From positions 1-39,987 of the forward strand of contig DRKP01000074.1 of assembly GCA_011051715.1 (NCBI GenBank): DNA of 39,987 bases, given 5' to 3'. Positions 34,637-39,987 of the stretch are shown here, one piece after another; positions within the stretch are counted from its first letter, which is position 1; every line of letters begins with the position of its first letter. The notes beneath the pieces are model-generated. The model had not been told where the DNA came from, did no database searches, and worked only from the letters and a program-made list of their open reading frames with translations. The position numbers and the translations under genes are program-made. The DNA comes from Sedimenticola thiotaurini (GTDB lineage: Bacteria > Pseudomonadota > Gammaproteobacteria > Chromatiales > Chromatiaceae).

Positions 34637-35629
34637 ATGGCCGGAACCTCCCTCGCCAGCCCCGGATCCGCCTCTCCCCGCCGGCGGGCTACGGGGATTC
34701 TGCTGGCCGTGTTGCTGGTCGGTGCGAAAGGGGCCGCTGGTGACACCGTGATCGACTACCTGGAGAGGCCCCCGGCCGGCGACGGTATGACCATTCTGGA
34801 CCTGCGCCCGGCGGATCGCTGCAGCAGCGGCAGTTTTGCCGGTGCCCGCTGTCTGCCGGTCACCGATGTGCTGGGTCCGCACCGGCGCCTGGCCGGCTTC
34901 AGCGGCATCCTCTGGCTGCTGGGCAGCGCCGGCCTCGACGGCAGTGAGCGGGTGCTGATCATCGGCGACCGCCCGGCCGACCGCGAGTTCATGGCCGGCC
35001 TGCTCTACCTGGCGGGACAGCGCCGCATCTCCATCCTCACCACCGCCGCCTCGAACGCCGCCGGCTCAAGCCCAGGGACCCCCCGGGGGCGGACCCGGGA
35101 ACGGATCTGGCAGGCGCCGGTGCGGGCCGACCGGATCCTGTTGCGCAGTGAACTGGCCACCCGGCTGGCCTCCGCCCGGCCACCGGTGCTTATCGACGGG
35201 CGCAGCGAGGCGGAATACTGGGGTGAGCGCATTCGCGCCCTGCGCGGCGGTCATCTGCCGGGGGCCCAGCACCTGCCCCTCTCCCCGCCGGGGGGCGCCG
35301 GCGCCGTCAGCTTCGGGCCGGAGGCCTTCGGCGGGGCGCCGGTCGCCTATGCCCACGACAGCTACGAGGGCCTGGTCTACCTGTCCCGGCTGGTGGCCCT
35401 GGGAGTCGACGCCCGGCTCTACCTGGAGGGCTGGGTGGGCTGGGCCTCGGACGGCGCCCTGCCGGTCGACAGCCTCTCCTTCCCGTCGGTGCCGGGGGCG
35501 GCGGCCGTGGTGCGGGCAGCGGACCCCGGGTCGCCAAGGCGGATGTGGCTGCCCTGGCTGGCGGTGGTGCTGGCCGGGCCGCTGCTGCTCCTGCTCGTTT
35601 TCCAGGCCGGTCGGCGGTGGCGGAGGTGA
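34637..35629 (+). CDS. Membrane-anchored tandem rhodanese-like protein without catalytic cysteines
   Basis: A 330-residue protein. A signal or anchor helix (about 18-34) is followed by two rhodanese-like domains (about 36-145 and 165-290) and a C-terminal membrane helix (about 303-324) before Arg-rich GRRWRR. Domain features remain: MTILDLRPAD and VLIDGRSEAEYW are the usual 'LiDvR...ey' strands. The active-loop positions lack cysteine: VLIIGDRPADREF in the first and VAYAHDSYEG in the second, where a catalytic C normally sits. Only C62 and C72 exist, in the first domain. It is therefore a binding or scaffold domain rather than a transferase. It starts 3 bp after the previous gene. Confidence 0.8.
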   Translation: MAGTSLASPGSASPRRRATGILLAVLLVGAKGAAGDTVIDYLERPPAGDGMTILDLRPADRCSSGSFAGARCLPVTDVLGPHRRLAGFSGILWLLGSAGLDGSERVLIIGDRPADREFMAGLLYLAGQRRISILTTAASNAAGSSPGTPRGRTRERIWQAPVRADRILLRSELATRLASARPPVLIDGRSEAEYWGERIRALRGGHLPGAQHLPLSPPGGAGAVSFGPEAFGGAPVAYAHDSYEGLVYLSRLVALGVDARLYLEGWVGWASDGALPVDSLSFPSVPGAAAVVRAADPGSPRRMWLPWLAVVLAGPLLLLLVFQAGRRWRR

Positions 35630-35633
35630 GCCG

Positions 35634-35924
35634 GTGGATCTGCTGATCCTGGTGACGCACCCGGGGGCCGGCCCCCTGTTCGGGCCCCTGGCCCGGGCCT
35701 GCAACCGTGCCGGTATCGAATGGGGTGCCTTCTTCACCGGCGAGGGGGTGAGACTGCTGCGTGAACCGGCCGTCCTCGATGAGCTGGGTGGGGCCGGCCG
35801 CGCCGTCGCCTGCCTGGACTCCTGGAGGCACTGCATGGGCGAGGACCCCTGTCCGGTGGAGTCGGGCAGCCAGACCGACAGCTCGGCGCTGGCGGGACGG
35901 GCGCGACGGGTGGTCCCGCTGTGA
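35634..35924 (+). CDS. DsrE-like small protein
   Basis: A 96-residue protein with the DsrE-type core: MDLLILVTHPGAGPLFGPLA then RACNRAGIEWGAFFTGEGV, a flavodoxin-like alpha-beta start. It has four cysteines: C23, C60, C67 and C73, in AVACLDSWRHCMGEDPC. DsrE/TusD-type proteins carry sulfur on a conserved cysteine in this region. The start is GTG 35634, after GGAGGTGA, 4 bp after the rhodanese stop. It is followed by two small proteins in the order expected for a DsrE/F/H-like group. Confidence 0.72.
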   Translation: MDLLILVTHPGAGPLFGPLARACNRAGIEWGAFFTGEGVRLLREPAVLDELGGAGRAVACLDSWRHCMGEDPCPVESGSQTDSSALAGRARRVVPL

Positions 35925-35946
35925 GGCCGGCCCGGTGGAGGAGGTG

Positions 35947-36228
35947 ATGAGTGAGGGAAGGACGGTCCTGGTGCTGGCCCGCCGCGACCACCTGGAGGCG
36001 ATGCGGGTGGCCGCCGGTCTCACCATTTTCGGCCACCGGGTGCGGCTGGTGTTCATGGACCGCCCGGTGACCGGTGAGATCGCCACCAGCGAACAGGCAG
36101 AGCTGCTGGAACTGGCCGGTATCGAGCCCGAGTCCACGGTGGCGTCGATGGCCGGTGTGGTCCCGCTGCTGGACCGCGCGGCGCTGGCGGCGGCCATCGA
36201 TGGGGCGGATCTGGTGGTGAACCTGTGA
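35947..36228 (+). CDS. DsrF-like small protein
   Basis: A 93-residue alpha-beta protein with a fold like DsrE: RTVLVLARRDHLEAMRVAAG, then RVRLVFMDRPVT and the acidic ending DGADLVVNL. It has no cysteine. In the DsrEFH and TusBCD heterotrimers the middle subunit also lacks the sulfur-carrying cysteine, and this gene sits in the same relative place. ATG 35947 is preceded by GGAGGAGG. The next gene begins inside its stop codon (GTGA overlap). The call is from fold pattern and context rather than close sequence identity. Confidence 0.68.
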   Translation: MSEGRTVLVLARRDHLEAMRVAAGLTIFGHRVRLVFMDRPVTGEIATSEQAELLELAGIEPESTVASMAGVVPLLDRAALAAAIDGADLVVNL

Positions 36229-36434
36229 CCGGAAGCGCCACGAAGAGGCTGCTGGTGCTGGAGAGCGGCCTGTTTCCGGACCGGGAGACAGTGCGCGAGG
36301 CGTTGCAATACATGGAGCAGGAAGGGATCTGCCAGGTGGTTCACCGGGACCTCACCGGCCCGGCACTGGACGAGGCCGGCTGGGACCGGCTGCTGCGGCA
36401 GATCCTCGGGTCGGAGAAGGTGATAACCCTGTAG
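36225..36434 (+). CDS. DsrH-like small protein
   Basis: A 69-residue protein with an alpha-beta start, KRLLVLESGLFPDRETVREA, one cysteine (C36 in EGICQVV), and an acidic C-terminal helix. It is shorter than DsrH (about 100 residues). GTG 36225 overlaps the previous stop by four bases (GTGA), so it is translationally coupled. With the DsrE-like (cysteine-bearing) and DsrF-like (cysteine-free) genes it forms a three-gene set with the same cysteine pattern as DsrE, DsrF and DsrH. This is inference from order and residues. Confidence 0.62.
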   Translation: MTGSATKRLLVLESGLFPDRETVREALQYMEQEGICQVVHRDLTGPALDEAGWDRLLRQILGSEKVITL

Positions 36435-36486
36435 CCCGCAGGCCGCAACCCGGCGGACCTGGGGCACGACCGTGGAGGAGATGATC

Positions 36487-37434
36487 ATGAAACGAGTGAC
36501 ACAACTGCTGTTGGCAGGATTTCTGCTCGGCATGGCGGGTCTGGTGCAGGCGGTGCAGCCGCTGGTCGACGTGGAGTGGGTGAAGGCGAATATCGGCAAG
36601 CCGGGAATCGTGTTCCTGGATGTGCGGGGCCGCCTGGGGGGCAAATCGAAGTCCGACTACCTGCGCGCCCACATTCCGGGGGCGGTCTACACCGACTACC
36701 TGAAGGATGGCTGGCGGATCAAGGATGGCAACGGCACCATCGGCATGCTGCCGCCGGTGGCGAAACTGGAGAAGCTGATCGGTGGTCTCGGCATCGGCAA
36801 TGACGATCACGTGGTGATCATTCCCAACGGTGGCAGGGCGCTCGACATGGGCACGGCCACCCGCATCTACTGGACCTTCAAGGTGCTGGGGCACGACAAG
36901 GTCTCCATCCTCGATGGCGGCATGCTGGCCTATACCGGGGCAGTCGACAAGAAGACCGGCAAGCCGCTGAATCCACTTGAAAAAGGCATGGTGAAACCGG
37001 TGGCCAAGGTGTTCAGGGGGAATCTGCGCAAGGAGATGATCGCGACCAAGGATGATGTCAGAAAGGCGCTCGACAGCGGCATGCCGCTGGTCGACAACCG
37101 GCCCAACAACCAGTACCTGGGGGTCAACCGGCACCCCAAGGCGAAGCGCAACGGCACCATTCCCGGGGCCCTCAACCTGCCCGAGAACTGGCTGACGCGC
37201 AATGGCGGGGGGCAGTTCCGGCCGAAACCGGAACTGGAGAAGCTGTTCGCCGCCGCCGGCGTGCCCGCCAGCGGCGACCAGATCACCTTCTGCAATACCG
37301 GTCACTGGGCCAGCCTGGGCTGGTTTGCCGCCAGCGAGATCATGGGCAACAAGCGGGTACGGATGTACGATGGATCCATGGTGGAGTGGTCGGCGGACAG
37401 CGCTCTGCCGATGGAGCAGAAGGTGAAGTTCTGA
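36487..37434 (+). CDS. Exported thiosulfate sulfurtransferase (rhodanese)
   Basis: A 315-residue tandem rhodanese. A signal peptide (MKRVTQLLLAGFLLGMAGL, then VQA) directs it to the periplasm. The first domain lacks a catalytic Cys (IIPNGGRALDMG). The second carries the active loop ITFCNTGHWASLGW with C269, the persulfide-forming residue, and this is the only cysteine. The sequence matches periplasmic thiosulfate/mercaptopyruvate sulfurtransferases (RMYDGSMVEW is characteristic). ATG 36487 is preceded by GGAGG at 8 bp. It follows the DsrH-like gene by 52 bp. It could move sulfane sulfur from thiosulfate to the small Cys-bearing proteins. Confidence 0.92.
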   Translation: MKRVTQLLLAGFLLGMAGLVQAVQPLVDVEWVKANIGKPGIVFLDVRGRLGGKSKSDYLRAHIPGAVYTDYLKDGWRIKDGNGTIGMLPPVAKLEKLIGGLGIGNDDHVVIIPNGGRALDMGTATRIYWTFKVLGHDKVSILDGGMLAYTGAVDKKTGKPLNPLEKGMVKPVAKVFRGNLRKEMIATKDDVRKALDSGMPLVDNRPNNQYLGVNRHPKAKRNGTIPGALNLPENWLTRNGGGQFRPKPELEKLFAAAGVPASGDQITFCNTGHWASLGWFAASEIMGNKRVRMYDGSMVEWSADSALPMEQKVKF

Positions 37435-37479
37435 CCGGGACACCGGGCGGGCGAATCCGGCAAAGGGTGGTCGTGGCGT

Positions 37480-38127
37480 TTGAAGCATAACAACAGGTGT
37501 GTGGTGGGTCTGATTCTGGCCGGTGTGCTGCTTTGCGGTATGCCGGCCACTGTTTTCGGGCTGGGCGAGCACGGCCGCCAGGCGGGGGCCGAACTGCTGG
37601 TGCTGCAGGGCGATCTGCGCCTGCTGCAGCAGGAGGGGCTCCCCGATTCCCGTCACCGGGGACTGCGGGCGAGGATTCGTGGCATGCTGGCCGTACTGCC
37701 GTTGCTGCTGCGAATGGCCGATCAGGAGCGGGGGCGCAGACCGGTCCCGCTCTCCACCCGGGAATTGGACGATCTGCTCGATCAGGGCGGGCCGGAGCGG
37801 CTGCAACGCCGGCTGCGGGAACTGAGCCGCCGCTACCCGTTTCCCGCCACCGGCATCCTGCCGGCCACGCCCTCCCCCCGCCGTCTGGCCCTGGCCCGGC
37901 GGCTGCACCGGAGCTATTGCGCCGGCTGCCACAGCAGCGCCGCCGGCGACGGGGAACGACCGGCCCCCGACCTGTTTCGCCAGGCCCGCTCCCTGCCCGA
38001 GCGGGAGTTCGCCGCCCGCATGGTGACCGGTATCCGCGGCGATGTGCTGACCGGCATCGGGAACCCCTTCACCGACGAGGAGCTGGCGGCGCTGATCGCC
38101 TTCTATCGCGATTCCTCCCCCGACTAA
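37480..38127 (+). CDS. Exported monohaem cytochrome c
   Basis: A 215-residue protein with a signal peptide (MKHNNRCVVGLILAGVLLCG, cleaved near residue 27), a helical N-terminal region of about 90 residues I cannot place, and a C-terminal cytochrome c domain. The haem motif is YCAGCH (C147, C150, H151). The class I ending FTDEELAALIAFYR is present. The usual axial methionine position is leucine (GDVLTGIGNPF); M181 in AARMVTG is the only methionine after the haem site. The start is TTG 37480, supported by AAAGGGTGG upstream. It is the last gene of the sulfur operon, suggesting an electron sink for sulfur oxidation. Confidence 0.85.
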   Translation: MKHNNRCVVGLILAGVLLCGMPATVFGLGEHGRQAGAELLVLQGDLRLLQQEGLPDSRHRGLRARIRGMLAVLPLLLRMADQERGRRPVPLSTRELDDLLDQGGPERLQRRLRELSRRYPFPATGILPATPSPRRLALARRLHRSYCAGCHSSAAGDGERPAPDLFRQARSLPEREFAARMVTGIRGDVLTGIGNPFTDEELAALIAFYRDSSPD

Positions 38128-38166
38128 TCCCGGCTCCGCCGCAGCGAAAAAATCCTCCCCACTCTC

Positions 38167-38194
38167 TTGACTCCGCGGAATTCGCCCCTATTAT
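38167..38194 (+). promoter_or_regulatory. Sigma-70-type promoter for groESL
   Basis: TTGACT (38167-38172) and TATTAT (38189-38194) are separated by 16 bp, close to consensus. The -10 abuts the CIRCE operator, so bound HrcA would block RNA polymerase. The groES start lies about 118 bp downstream. Confidence 0.85.
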
Positions 38195-38220
38195 TGGCAC
38201 TCAGTCAGGGCGAGTGCTAA
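38194..38220 (+). promoter_or_regulatory. CIRCE operator (HrcA binding site)
   Basis: TTGGCACTC (38194-38202), nine bases, GAGTGCTAA (38212-38220). It differs from the consensus TTAGCACTC-N9-GAGTGCTAA in one base. CIRCE is bound by the HrcA repressor and is released on heat shock. The site overlaps the -10/start region of the groESL promoter. Confidence 0.95.
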
Positions 38221-38311
38221 CAACTCCGCCTCGTGAAGTCTGGGGCCGGGCCGGTGGGCCGGGTTCCGAACAATTTCCATCAAACCATCCAATTTCAGGA
38301 GAGATCAGTAG

Positions 38312-39987
<1,676 letters not shown>

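Overview
The window is a high-GC, gene-dense chromosomal segment of a gammaproteobacterium. The blocks rhlB<>trxA-rho, cysQ-nudE<>yrfG and tamA-tamB are familiar gammaproteobacterial arrangements. An unusual sulfur-handling operon and CIRCE control of groESL suggest a sulfur-metabolising lineage, perhaps Chromatiales-like. That placement is inference. I saw no rRNA, tRNA, CRISPR array, phage or transposase.

Layout. 12-1000: two small minus-strand genes, one GrlR-like and one acidic unknown. 1053-5380: a lipid-linked sugar module of GtrA-like flippase, FAD oxidoreductase and NAD epimerase on the minus strand, with a divergent PMT/ArnT-type glycosyltransferase. 5548-13968: co-directional envelope genes nhaA, cardiolipin synthase, tamA and tamB. 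14049-17481: small envelope or unknown proteins (lipoprotein, surface-antigen-like, membrane-anchored, DUF937, YegP-like, DUF547). 17548-19658: a secreted MsrB and an FAD-linked D-2-hydroxyacid dehydrogenase. 19936-23995: a small unknown, a diguanylate cyclase, a DUF4124-like protein, cysQ, nudE and yrfG. 23996-24954: a repeat-rich zone with 16-bp, 7-bp and degenerate 21-bp tandem arrays around a cysteine-cluster (YkgJ-type) gene. 24955-28320: rhlB, trxA, rho. 28429-32312: murU-like nucleotidyltransferase, a GCS2-type amidoligase beside an M14 aspartoacylase-like hydrolase, and a ribbon-helix-helix gene. 32603-38127: twelve tightly spaced plus-strand sulfur-related genes. 38167-end: CIRCE-controlled groES and a groEL cut by the window edge.

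The most interesting unit is 32603-38127. It encodes a split YeeE/YedE (TsuA-like) transporter, a TusA-like carrier, three tiny membrane proteins (one only 30 aa, one ending in a terminal Gly-Cys), a membrane-anchored tandem rhodanese lacking catalytic cysteines, three small proteins resembling a DsrE/DsrF/DsrH set, an exported rhodanese with an intact catalytic cysteine, and an exported monohaem cytochrome c. Together they look like a route that takes up or relays sulfane sulfur across the inner membrane with a possible redox outlet. The parts are known families; the whole assembly and the small subunits are ones I do not recognise.

No gap between genes exceeds 300 bases. The larger ones (779-1052, 19659-19935, 23996-24282, 24685-24954, 32313-32602) hold hairpins, tandem repeats or dispersed palindromes, which are listed individually.
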